Shown in pieces: positions 56,014-64,000 of a DNA stretch of 64,000 nucleotides. Where the stretch lies: the NCBI GenBank assembly GCA_025558095.1, contig JAIVFI010000012.1, positions 722,497-786,496 on the forward strand, given 5' to 3'. The position numbers and the translations under genes are program-made. Within the stretch, counting starts at the first letter, position 1. Each line of letters begins with the position of its first letter. The notes below the pieces were generated by a model that had not been told where the DNA came from, searched no databases, and saw nothing but the letters and a program-made list of their open reading frames with translations. The DNA comes from Hyaloraphidium curvatum (lineage: Eukaryota; Monoblepharomycota; Hyaloraphidiomycetes; Hyaloraphidiales; Hyaloraphidiaceae).

Positions 56014-56747
56014 ATGGAACTCCCCCCCGCCGCCGCGGAGCCCCCGCCCGCCGCGGGGGGGAACCCCCGCCGCGGCGAAGCCGCGAGGTACCGCCGCACC
56101 GTGGGCTACTTCATGTGCCTGGCGACGTCGGTGGCCCCGCTGGGAATCGGCGCGTTTTCGATACGGATGGGGTACCAGCTGTACGGCGCCCCGGTGGTGT
56201 TTTTCAGTGGGTCAGCGCGCCTTGCCCGTGCCGGGACGGCGCCGACACCCCTTCCGCCGCAACAGTTTCCATCTCCATGATCCTCGGGTCCGTCGGCATC
56301 GCAGGCGGTGCCCTCGGCCTCGCCGCCACCCTGCACCCCGTCAAGCTGGGCCGCGCGGGAACCCTCGCCGCCTCGTGGCTCGTCGTCGCGTCCACCGCGC
56401 TGTGTTTGATCTGGGCGGTCGCCGCCGCGGCGGGATACGCGCAGTTCGCGACGTTCACCCCGCAGTTCGTTCAGGCGGTGTGGGATTCCTTGCCGCCTTC
56501 GGCGCAGGAGAGCCTGCAGGGGGATTTCGACTGCGTGGGGTGGGAACAGTGCGGCCCGCCGCTGTTCAACTTCCTGCAGGCGCTGGCCAAAGACAGGGTG
56601 ATCATGTCGTTCTGCCTGCTCTTTGGCTACGTGGGTCGCGGGCCGTCGGCCGGGAGCGGGGAGATGGGCTGACGGTGCGTTCGGCAGATCGTTTCGCTGG
56701 GGTACCTCATCGCCGAGAAGGACGAGACGTTCCCGACAAAGGACTGA
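56014..56747 (+). CDS. tetraspan membrane protein, paralogue 3 of 3
   Basis: Exons 56014-56206, 56266-56630 and 56688-56747 (193, 365, 60 nt) give 205 residues. The second and third exons have exactly the length seen in the other two copies, and the phases match. Exon 1 is longer because of an Ala/Pro-rich N-terminus. Helices lie around YFMCLATSVAPLGIGAFSI, SMILGSVGIAGGALGLAATL, SWLVVASTALCLIWAVAAAAG and LFGYIVSLGYLIAEKDE. The loop has CVGWEQCGPPLFNFLQ and LAKDRVIM, so two loop cysteines are kept while CEGRD is not. This is the most diverged member. Confidence 0.85.
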
Positions 56748-57413
56748 CGGGCCCCTTCTGGTGCGGAGAAATGGATCGACCGCCTGCGCGGGACCTGCCT
56801 GGGGGGCACGTTACGGACGCCGGCCGGCTGCCTGCCTCGCGTGCGTGGCTTCGATGGCGCGCCTCCTGCACGATCGCATCACATGCGGAGGTGCCGTTGG
56901 TTGTGCCAGTGATCTTTCGGCCCCCTGAAACTGCTGCGGGCCAGCTGCGGCCCGGTCCGAGTGACGGACTGAGTTCCAACTTGGGACGCCGCGCACGTGA
57001 AAGCCGGGGCTGGCGGCCCCAGCTCCCACTCGGATGGAGGAAAGTGGAGCAATATGATTTCGTCCCACTGGTCGGATTGCATCGGCAATTGGAGTGTGCT
57101 ATGGAGGACGGCGGTCCCTATTTGTCACAGCGAGTGAGCAACCCGCGGTGCCCCGGGAGTGCTCAGCCGGCTCCCCTGCGGCGGGATCGTCTAGAACAGC
57201 ACGTTGATCGCCTTGAACGCCGATCGGCCCGGCGGCCGCCCTGCGCGCCCGCAGCAGCGGACAGAACGGTTCCCGGGTCCGGTTGAGAAGGTCCCTTCGA
57301 AAAAGGGAACGATCGGTCCCTAGTCGAGCAGGGAAAGCACCGCCCGCCGACGCCGTCACGCACGCACCCCCGGCGTTCTGCGGACGGATCTCGCCTCCGA
57401 CAACGCAAAGAAC
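56748..57413. other. intergenic region, no gene seen
   Basis: About 670 bp between the third tetraspan gene and the coiled-coil gene, both on the plus strand. Frames here are random. Confidence 0.4.
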
Positions 57414-58355
57414 ATGCCGGCGGCAGTCAGCGTGCCCACCGCGCGGCGGCAGCCCGCGGCCCCGGCCCGGCAACCCCAGACCATCCCCCGACAGCATACC
57501 GCTCCCCCCGGCATAGCGAATTTCCAGGCGGTCGCCTCGGCTGCCCTGGCAGGCCTCCGGGCCGAACTGGACGCCGCCCGGTCTCAGATCGACTACGAGC
57601 GCGCCGAGGCGGCGCGTGCGCGGGAGGCGCTGGCCCGCGAGCGGGACACTTTTGTGCGGGAGCGCGAGGCGGTGCAGCGCGAGATCCACGCCGAGCGCGC
57701 CGCCGCCGCCGCGGTGCTCGCTGCCGCCCGCGGAGAGGCCGAGGCGCTGCGGGCGGCGCTCGCCGACACGCACTCGCAGCTGGCGGTCGCGCGGGCGGGG
57801 CTGCTCGAGGCGTCGCACGCGCTGGACGAGGGCGCGGAGAGGCTCGGCCGCGCGCAGACGGAGCTGTGGCACGAGAGGGCGCACCACAAGGACACTGCCG
57901 CGGAGCTGAGGGACGAGCAGGCGACGGCGTTCGCGATGCGCAAGCGGCTCGAGGCGGCGGAAGCCAGGGCGGCCGACGCAGAGGCGGAGGCGTTCGAGGG
58001 CGCGCGGGCGCTCGAGGCCGAGAGGCGGGCGCACGCAGAGACGAGCAGGCTGCTCGAGGACTACCGCGCCGCCAAGATGGCGTCCATCTCGCGGGCTTCG
58101 GACGACGAGAGGACGGTGGCGGACCGCGAGGCCGATGCGGATGCAGGCGACGATGAAGATGAGGGCAGCCACGTGACCGTGGACTCGCTGGCGGAGGAGG
58201 AGGAGCGGCCGACCGTCGCCGCCAGCGATGCGCAAAGCGTCGACGGGGACACGGCGGCCGCGTGGCGCAGGCGGCTTGCGCAGGTCGAAGCCAAGCTGGA
58301 CGCCAGGGCGCGCCGTTCGAGGTCGCTGGCCTCGCACCGCAGCTACACCGGCTGA
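57414..58355 (+). CDS. coiled-coil protein, function unknown
   Basis: A 313-residue single-exon protein. From about residue 35 to 225 it is an almost unbroken alpha-helical heptad pattern rich in Ala, Glu and Arg (AELDAARSQIDYERAEAARA and similar), a long coiled coil. The N-terminus is Pro/Gln-rich, and the C-terminal part is acidic (ADADAGDDEDEGS) followed by an Arg/Ser-rich end. It has no membrane segment or signal peptide. The opposite strand is also open because of the alanine/arginine codon bias, but this frame has the meaningful composition. It could be a structural or scaffold protein; nothing more specific can be said. Confidence 0.7.
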   Translation: MPAAVSVPTARRQPAAPARQPQTIPRQHTAPPGIANFQAVASAALAGLRAELDAARSQIDYERAEAARAREALARERDTFVREREAVQREIHAERAAAAAVLAAARGEAEALRAALADTHSQLAVARAGLLEASHALDEGAERLGRAQTELWHERAHHKDTAAELRDEQATAFAMRKRLEAAEARAADAEAEAFEGARALEAERRAHAETSRLLEDYRAAKMASISRASDDERTVADREADADAGDDEDEGSHVTVDSLAEEEERPTVAASDAQSVDGDTAAAWRRRLAQVEAKLDARARRSRSLASHRSYTG

Positions 58356-58503
58356 AGTAAAGAACGACCGGCGATGTACAGGACTGGAACGAGGTCGGAT
58401 GTATAGGCCAAAACTTGCCATCAATCCTGCTATCGCGTCCGCCGTCCGGCCCCGACTTCCATTCCAGGCCAGCACCGCATCGTGCCTCCGCCGCCACCGA
58501 CCT

Positions 58504-60108
58504 TCAATCCACCGGCCCCGGCACCGCCTCCGCCGTCACCCACGGCCCCTCCCCCTCCGGCGTCCCCTCCACCCCCCTCCTCCCCTCCAAGAACGCCCGC
58601 CAATCCCCCTCGCCCATGCCCCCGTCCACCCACGCGGGCCACTCCACGAACCAGCCCTGCCGCACCTCCCACTCGTCCCCGCCGTCCGCGACGAACCGCA
58701 GCCTGCCCGCCATCCACCTGACGGGGTCCGCGCCGGGGTCCGGGAACGCCCGCGGGCCGGGGAGCGGCGAGTCGGCGTACCCGTTGGCCACGCTCACGGC
58801 TTCCCACTCCGGTTGCTGCGGGGTGAGCGTGGGGATGCCGCCGACGAGCTGTCCGGGGTCTTCCTCGACGCGGCCCGAGGAGGCGTAGGCGAACGTCCAC
58901 CACCGCCCCGCGAGGGTGACGGACGAGTAGGGGCACGAGGGGAGCAGCGAGAGGCGCAGGCGGAACGCGTGGCGGCCGCACGTCCCGGCGTCGGGTTCCA
59001 GCAGCGGGAAGGTGGAGATGGCCGCGAGCACGCCGCGGGATTCCGCCCGGGCGGTGTAGGGGCCTCGCGTGGGGAACGGGGACGGCCGGCCGCCGGGGCA
59101 TTCCAGCGTGCCGGACTCGAGGTCCGCCACCCATTGCGCGAGGAAGGAAGTGAACGGCCCCCGGTCGAGGAACCGCCCCGACCTCGCGCCGTTGGGGCCG
59201 AGGTCGACCATCGCCACCCTGTGCCGCAGGAAGGCCAGCCTCCTCGGGGTGTCGACCACGATGGCGAGGTTCAATGCGGTCGAGGGGCAAAAGGCAAAGA
59301 TGGCCGCCGTCAGCCCGCCCGGCAGGGGCATCGCGTGCAGGCGGGACATGGGCACCAGGGAGAGCGAGCGCGTGGTGATGCCCGTGCGGAAGGCGCCAAA
59401 GAGCCCGTGGTCGCGGGGCATCCCCGGGCCGCCGGCGGGGCGGTGCTGGCCGTCCGCGAAGGAGTAGAAGAGGGCAAATGCGCGGGCTTCGGGGTCCCGG
59501 GGGGCGTGCGGGAGGAGGTCCAGCACCGCGGCGTGCGGGGGCCGGGTGCGCAGCACGGGGAGGGGGGTGGGGGGGCCGAGGGAGGCGAAGGTGCGGGGGG
59601 CGTGCAGGGAGAGGTGCCGGTGCAGGCGGCGCAAGAGGGGCCGCACGGCAAAGTGCGCGTCGAGGAAGCCGGCGTGGTCAGCGGCAAAGACGGCGAAGGA
59701 GGAGCGCAGGCGCGGGCCGTCGGCGAGGGAGGACGCGTCGCCCAGCGTGGTCTCGAGGTCGGGAGGGTCCCACGCCTCGAGGAGGCGCCGCCAGAGCACC
59801 GCGTCGTCCCACAGCGCGGAACGCGTGGCGCGGCACGCCGCCGACAGGGTGACGACGTCGCCGAACGCGGGCACCAGCATCGCGGCAACTTTGCAGATAA
59901 GTTCGGGAGGCAGGTCGGCCAGGCCGGGCCGCGGCGGCAGCCCCAGCAGCGCGCGCAGCTCGGATATCTCCTCGAGCACGAGCCGGTGCTCCTCCAGCCG
60001 CGCCGCCGTCGGCGACCGCGCGGCATCGGCGACGGCCTCGTGGGCTTCATTCTGCGCGCGGAGGGCCGCGTTCAGGCGGCGGTAGAGTGTGTCGAGGCGG
60101 TCTTCCAT
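58504..60108 (-). CDS. FBXO3-like protein: F-box + SUKH/SMI1-like + ApaG-like (intact)
   Basis: A 534-residue single-exon protein. A short coiled coil (1-55) precedes an F-box at ~64-106 (LADLPPELICKVAAML). The middle has the SUKH-like ALFYSFADGQ (~190-200) and FAFCPSTALNLAIVV. The last third is ApaG-like: GRWWTFAYASSGRVEEDPG, followed by VGGIPTLTPQQ and NGYADSPLPG. This order is that of animal FBXO3, a substrate receptor of SCF ubiquitin ligase. Start ATG 60108 was chosen because it begins the coiled coil; an upstream alternative has no ATG. The paralogue at 39900-41530 carries an internal stop and one intron that this copy lacks. Confidence 0.88.
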   Translation of the reverse strand: MEDRLDTLYRRLNAALRAQNEAHEAVADAARSPTAARLEEHRLVLEEISELRALLGLPPRPGLADLPPELICKVAAMLVPAFGDVVTLSAACRATRSALWDDAVLWRRLLEAWDPPDLETTLGDASSLADGPRLRSSFAVFAADHAGFLDAHFAVRPLLRRLHRHLSLHAPRTFASLGPPTPLPVLRTRPPHAAVLDLLPHAPRDPEARAFALFYSFADGQHRPAGGPGMPRDHGLFGAFRTGITTRSLSLVPMSRLHAMPLPGGLTAAIFAFCPSTALNLAIVVDTPRRLAFLRHRVAMVDLGPNGARSGRFLDRGPFTSFLAQWVADLESGTLECPGGRPSPFPTRGPYTARAESRGVLAAISTFPLLEPDAGTCGRHAFRLRLSLLPSCPYSSVTLAGRWWTFAYASSGRVEEDPGQLVGGIPTLTPQQPEWEAVSVANGYADSPLPGPRAFPDPGADPVRWMAGRLRFVADGGDEWEVRQGWFVEWPAWVDGGMGEGDWRAFLEGRRGVEGTPEGEGPWVTAEAVPGPVD

Positions 60109-60401
60109 GGCGTCGAGAGGGGAGGGGTGACGGGGCGGTTGAGATGCGACGCTGGTCCGTCCCACTTCCGGCGGTTCGACCGGCCAGAGAAGTTTTGGCC
60201 GCGATCAATTGTAACGTAACGCTACGAAGCTACTCTCGACAGCTGCCTCTCGATAGGTGCCCCGCCGGGATAGCGAGGGGTTTGGACACCGCGGATGGCC
60301 GATGCCATTCGGGCGAGCCCGGCATCGGCTCCGGACCATCCACGCACCGCGGTGGCGGCAAATCAATATTCCTTTGCTACGAAAACAGTCAGTATCTCCA
60401 A

Positions 60402-60720
60402 GTTGAACCCCGCGGCCGCATTGCAGGCGAGGCGCGGGTGTCGGGGCCTGGTCGGCGCTCCCCGGCCGGAGTCCGCCGCCGGCAGGCACCCCGGCGACCA
60501 TCCACCCAAAAGAGTGTTCGAGCGAGGCAAAAGGATGCTGGAGGTTGCGGGAGCTGAACCCCGCGGCCGCATTGCAGGCGAGGCGCGGGTGTCGGGGCCT
60601 GGTCGGCGCTCCCCGGCAGGAGGCCGCCGCCGGCAGGTACCGGCCACCATCCACCCAATAACATGTTCGAGCACCACCCAAAAGCGTGTTCGAGCGAGGC
60701 AAAAGGATGCTGGAGGTTGC
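60402..60720. repeat. tandem repeats built from tRNA-Ala 3' half plus flank
   Basis: Two copies of a roughly 150-bp unit start at about 60402 and 60553. The homologous start point recurs a third time inside the tRNA gene near 60725. Each unit begins with the complement of a tRNA T-arm (TTGAACCCCGCGGCC) and ATTGCAG, then a GC-rich segment (GGCGAGGCGCGGGTGTCGGG). It ends with AAAAGxGTGTTCGAGCGAGG and GCTGGAGGTTGCGGGAG. The complete tRNA stands at the right end, so the units look like duplications anchored on its 3' half. Confidence 0.75.
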
Positions 60721-60795
60721 GGGAGTTGAACCCGCGGCCTATTGCAGATTCGGAGAAGTGCGAAGCAACCGCGCTAACCACTGCGCCAAACCCCC
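60712..60795 (-). tRNA. tRNA-Ala(CGC) with a 12-nt intron
   Basis: On the minus strand the acceptor stem is GGGGGTT paired with AACCTCC, including the G3-U70 wobble that marks alanine tRNAs. The D-arm is GCGC-AGTGGTTA-GCGC, the anticodon stem GTTGC/GCAAT, the T-arm GCGGG-TTCAACT-CCCGC. The anticodon loop is TT-CGC-A followed by 12 extra bases (CTTCTCCGAATC) and T, which fits an intron after position 37. Total length 84 nt. GCG codons are very common in this window. Confidence 0.85.
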
Positions 60796-61524
60796 AGAAA
60801 ACGTTTAACCAGCATTTCGGGGCAACAGCGAGATTCGAAAACAAGCAATCGGGCGCAAGTGGAGAGGCCTCGGGGTCCAAGACCGCGAAGCGGATGCGGG
60901 GAGGGCGGGGACGGTGTGTCGGGTCGGGAAACTGCTGTGGATGCTCCGGTTTGGTGGGTTTTGTGATCGGCGCATGTGGGGAGCCGCGGCCATGACTGTA
61001 CCCGGCAGCTCGGCGGACATCTAACCCCTCCCCTCTTCCCCGAATTCAATGTATATGGCGTGACGTGATGTATCGGGGTTGGGGGCCGCTCAGCGCCTGT
61101 GATAGAGATCTGACATGCGGCAGCCTGCCCACGGCGGCGGAACCCTTGCCGCCAAGTCCGCGCCCCGCCTGGCCGCCCGCAACCAGACAGCCTCTGGCGA
61201 CCTTGCAGGACGCGTCTAGAGGTGGGGGCCGTCTTCTCCCCCCCCGGTTCCCCGGAATCGAGTTCCCCCGCGGACCGATCGAGCCGACGGGGGCTGGTGA
61301 GGGGTTCGGCCACGCCGTGGCGACCGCTTGTGCCCGCACCTCCGGGGTTCCGGGGGGCTGGGAAAGGGAGATCGAACGAAGATTTCACACTCGTTGCATC
61401 GGTGATTGTGTGCGGTGGGCGGGGACCCGGGCCGTCAGGGGGTTCGTGGGCCGCGGCCGGAAGGAAGGGCCTCGCTCGCATTCGGCTGCGGCGCCGAGCC
61501 CCTCCCCGCTCCTCCCCCGTCACG
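60796..61524. other. intergenic region, no gene seen
   Basis: About 730 bp between the tRNA and the kinase start. Long antisense frames cross it but lack any recognisable domain. Confidence 0.4.
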
Positions 61525-63016
61525 ATGGCGGCCACCCGCCGCGTCCTCCGCACGCCCGACCCGAGCTCGCGGCCGACGGTTGTGACCTCGTTCCGCCTCA
61601 GCGCGGCCGGGGGCAAGCCCGAGCCGGTCCGCGATCCGCTGCTCCAAAGCCCCGAGGCAGCAGCGAGGGCGCACCGCCGCCTCGCCGAGGAGCGGGCGGC
61701 GCGCAGCCCATCGCGGCGGGCGTCGCCGGGCGGCTCCGCTGGCGGCTCGCCGCGGGCGTCGCCGCGGGCATCGACGGCCGACGACCAGCTGGCCGCCGAC
61801 CTGGCCGCGCTGCTCCTCGGCGCCGGGCCCCCGTCGCCCCGCCTGGACACCGCCTCCAAGAGGGCATCGATCATCTCGGCCGACGGGGGCGGCGGCCGCC
61901 CCGCTGCCCGCACCCCCGCCTCGCTCGCGCACTCCCCGCTGTGCGTGCCCGACGGCGAGCTGCACGTCGACTCGCGCGCCTTCATCGGCCGCGGCGGCTT
62001 CGCGGACGTCTACAAGGGCGAGCTGCGGGGGAAGGAGGTCGCCGTCAAGCTGCTGCGCGGGCCGGGCGGCGGCAGGCTGCTGCTGCCCGCAGAGGTCGAG
62101 GCGTGCTGCGCCGCCCCCGAGCACCCGAATGGTGGGTCCCGCCCGCCCCTCTGGCCCTTCAAGCCCCCTGTGGCTAACCGCCGCCCCGCTCGCCGCCCCT
62201 CCCCATCCAGTCGTTCCGATCCTCGGCTTCCGCCCCTCGCCGCCCCTCATCGTCCTCCCGTACTACCCTGCCGGCTCGCTCGCCGAGCACCTCTCCCGCC
62301 TCGGCTGGCCCCGCGCCGCCGCCCTCCCCCTGCTCCGCGACGCCGCCCTCGGTGCAGCCCACCTGCACGCACACGGCGTCGTGCACGGCGACATCAAGCC
62401 CGCCAACGTGCTCGTGCACCTGCCCCCCGGCGGCGGGGAAGCGACCGCGCTGCTCGCCGACCCGGCGCTGTCGAGGGGGAAGGGGGGCGGGAGGACGATG
62501 CGGTACGCGGCGCCGGAGCTGTTCCGCCTCCGCTCGGCGCCGTCTCCGGCCTCGGACGCCTGGGCGTTCGGGATGGCGTGCTGGGCCGTGCTTTCCGGAG
62601 GCGTGGAGCCCTACGCCCACTGCGCGTACGAGAGGGTGGTGGGTTGCTGCCGTCGCTCGGGCCGCCGGTCGCTCTTGCTGATCTCCATCGCCCGCTTCCA
62701 GCTGATGCGCTCCTACGAGCGCGGCGAGCGCCCTCCGCGCCCCGACCGCGTCCCCGACGCCCTCTGGGACCTCCTCGCAAGGTGCTGGGCCGAGCGGCCC
62801 GCGGAACGGCCCGCGCTTGCCGACGCCGCGGCGACCATCGCGGCGCTCATCGACTCGGGGGCCTTCGACGGGGCCGAGTTCGCCGCCCCTGCGGCGGTCG
62901 GTGCGGACGAGGGGCAGCTGCCGTCGCCTTCGTCCTCCGGCGGTGAGGGCGGCGACGGGGATGGGTCCTCCGTGGACGGAGGGGAGGACGGCGGGGACGC
63001 CTCGGGCGGGAGGTAG
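61525..63016 (+). CDS. TKL-type protein kinase, possibly degenerate
   Basis: Exons 61525-62131, 62211-62638 and 62702-63016 give 449 residues. A Ser/Arg-rich N-terminus (SPSRRASPGG) leads into the kinase domain: FIGRGGFADVYKGEL (~153), AVKLL with lysine (~175), VVHGDIKPANVL (~259, HRD changed to HGD), and LLADPALSRG (~283, DFG changed to DPA). AAPELF and DAWAFGMACWAVLSGG follow. The metal-binding Asp of DFG remains but Phe and Gly are gone, so activity may be reduced. Both introns (GTGGGT donors) sit at the same codons as in the kinase at 3285, so the two are paralogues. The tail is acidic/Gly/Ser-rich. It is the last gene before the telomere, about 0.85 kb away. Confidence 0.85.
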
Positions 63017-63855
63017 CGACCGGCGATGGGCGGCGGCGGCGGAAAACGGGGGGCTCTCTTTCTCTTTGTCTGTACCATACTATTACGCTCTGTCTCTTCA
63101 CGAACGATTAGAATGTACGATCAACGAGTGGGAACGGCGGCCGGGGGGTTCCCCCCTTCCCTGGAGGCGCGAATCTGGCAAGAGGTAGTGGCAAGAGGAG
63201 GGGAGAGGCGGCCCTTCGCTCGTCCAAACGGAGGGCAAGTTTTCCGAACGCCGTTCGGAAGACTTGCCATCCCGGACCCGCCACTCCGGACGACCACTGT
63301 GCCCCCCCGGCGATTGCGGACGCCGGTTCCCGGGTACCATTGGCTTGAGCAGGTCCGGCGCTGTCTTCTGCCGGGTGGAGAGCCGGGAGGAAGGCGAAGA
63401 GCCCCGACGCCGGCGAGGAAGGCAGCAGGAGGAGGACGTCCAGTTGGCGGAGCTTCGTCGGTTCCCCCTCCGCCGGGCGCTCGATCCCAGGGTAGAATAG
63501 AGCCTATCGCGCCGTTTTGCATGCGGGGGAAGGACGCCTGACGAGGTCCTGCTCGGGGTGGGGTGAGCCGGCCTCGGGGGAACGGCGCCCTCGTCTTGGG
63601 ACCCTCTCGTGGCGTCGCCGCCCCCTCCCCTCCCCGGCCTCTCCCCGCCTCGGCACCCCCACCAGCTGTAACGCGCCGGCGTCGGGGCAAGGGGGACGGT
63701 GGTCCCCGGCGAGGGAAGACTAGGCGCAGTGCTGTGTAGTGACTCCTCAACGTCGTCAACACAGGTCTTTACGGGTCCCCCGCGCCCCGTCCTGACAGTT
63801 TGACGACGTTCCAACCCTGAATCCACGTTTCCCGTTCCCCGTGACCTCGCCCTCG
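63017..63855. other. telomere-adjacent region without a recognised gene
   Basis: About 840 bp between the last gene and the telomere repeats. Apart from the inverted repeat at 63234-63268 it contains only GC-rich unremarkable sequence. Longer open frames exist on both strands but have Arg/Pro/Gly-rich, non-domain composition. Confidence 0.45.
63234..63268. repeat. 16-bp inverted repeat with 3-nt loop
   Basis: The left arm GGCAAGTTTTCCGAAC (63234-63249) and right arm GTTCGGAAGACTTGCC (63253-63268) are reverse complements at 15 of 16 positions, the odd pair being G-U if transcribed. The loop is GCC. It could form a strong hairpin. Confidence 0.85.
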
Positions 63856-64000
63856 GTTAGGGTTTAGGTTAGGTTAGGTTAGGTTAGGTTAGGTTAGGTT
63901 AGGTTAGGTTAGGTTAGGTTAGGTTAGGTTAGGTTAGGTTAGGTTAGGTTAGGTTAGGTTAGGTTAGGTTAGGTTAGGTTAGGTTAGGTTAGGTTTTAGG
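63856..64000 (+). repeat. telomere, (TTAGG)n
   Basis: About 145 bases of TTAGG repeats run to the right edge, with the G-rich strand 5' to 3' toward the end as expected for a right telomere. Slight variants occur at the inner border (TTAGGG, TTTAGG) and at the very end (TTTTAGG). The 5-base unit is the arthropod type, not the 6-base TTAGGG usual in fungi. Confidence 0.95.

Noticed and set aside
58228-60219. 663-codon plus-strand frame opposite the FBXO3-like gene
   Set aside because: The composition is Arg/Gly/Glu-rich without any domain; the minus strand carries F-box, SUKH-like and ApaG-like blocks.
60774-61985. 403-codon minus-strand frame upstream of the last kinase
   Set aside because: It overlaps the tRNA and the kinase N-terminus in antisense and has no recognisable motif.
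1-64000. CRISPR array, bacterial operons or transposons
   Set aside because: No regularly spaced direct repeats, no Shine-Dalgarno-linked gene runs, and no transposase, reverse transcriptase or integrase motif was seen on either strand.

Overview
The window is eukaryotic nuclear DNA, very GC-rich, and runs into a telomere at its right edge: about 145 bases of TTAGG repeat close it, with the G-rich strand pointing outward. Most genes are split by very short introns (mostly 49-79 bp). Nearly all exon joins proposed here are supported by frame restoration or by paralogues with the same junctions. The gene types suggest an early-diverging (zoosporic, chytrid-like) fungus: a CHIP6/UGT51-type sterol glucosyltransferase, a DHA2-type MFS exporter, a hevein-type chitin-binding surface protein, TKL-type kinases, and FBXO3- and CHID1-like genes. 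This assignment is an inference from gene content only. No mobile element was recognised.

Layout. 0.2-14.4 kb is a cluster of rapidly evolving F-box/leucine-rich-type genes, several of them broken, mixed with a CoA-transferase (CaiB/BaiF), a membrane-anchored TKL kinase, a cysteine-rich secreted protein and a seven-helix membrane protein. 14.4-21.1 kb holds an M60-like metallopeptidase, the eight-exon sterol-glucosyltransferase-like gene and a small lipocalin-like gene. 21.2-39.7 kb is dominated by secreted or surface proteins: a mucin with EGF domains, a tetraspan protein, a four-module cysteine-rich protein, the MFS exporter, a chitin-binding protein with a collagen-like tail, a cysteine-rich secreted protein, a pentameric ligand-gated-channel homologue and a ~1640-residue modular adhesin-like protein with four C-terminal galactose-binding-like repeats. 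39.9-50.9 kb has an FBXO3-like gene with one internal stop, a CHID1-like glycosidase-fold gene, a quinone oxidoreductase, another F-box-type gene and a truncated copy, a four-exon membrane protein and a kinase carrying a signal peptide. 51.1-63.0 kb has a LamG-domain secreted protein, two more tetraspan paralogues in tandem, a coiled-coil protein, an intact FBXO3-like gene, an intron-containing tRNA-Ala with tandem repeats derived from it, and a second TKL kinase. The last ~0.8 kb before the telomere has no convincing gene.

Biologically the window reads as a subtelomeric 'interface' region. It combines expanded F-box-type substrate adaptors with high gene death, kinases, and many secreted, surface or receptor-like proteins. 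Coordinates of single-exon genes are firm. Multi-exon models are conceptual splices made by eye; the least certain junctions are in the 34.5-35.1 kb, 42.9 kb and 21.96-22.06 kb stretches.
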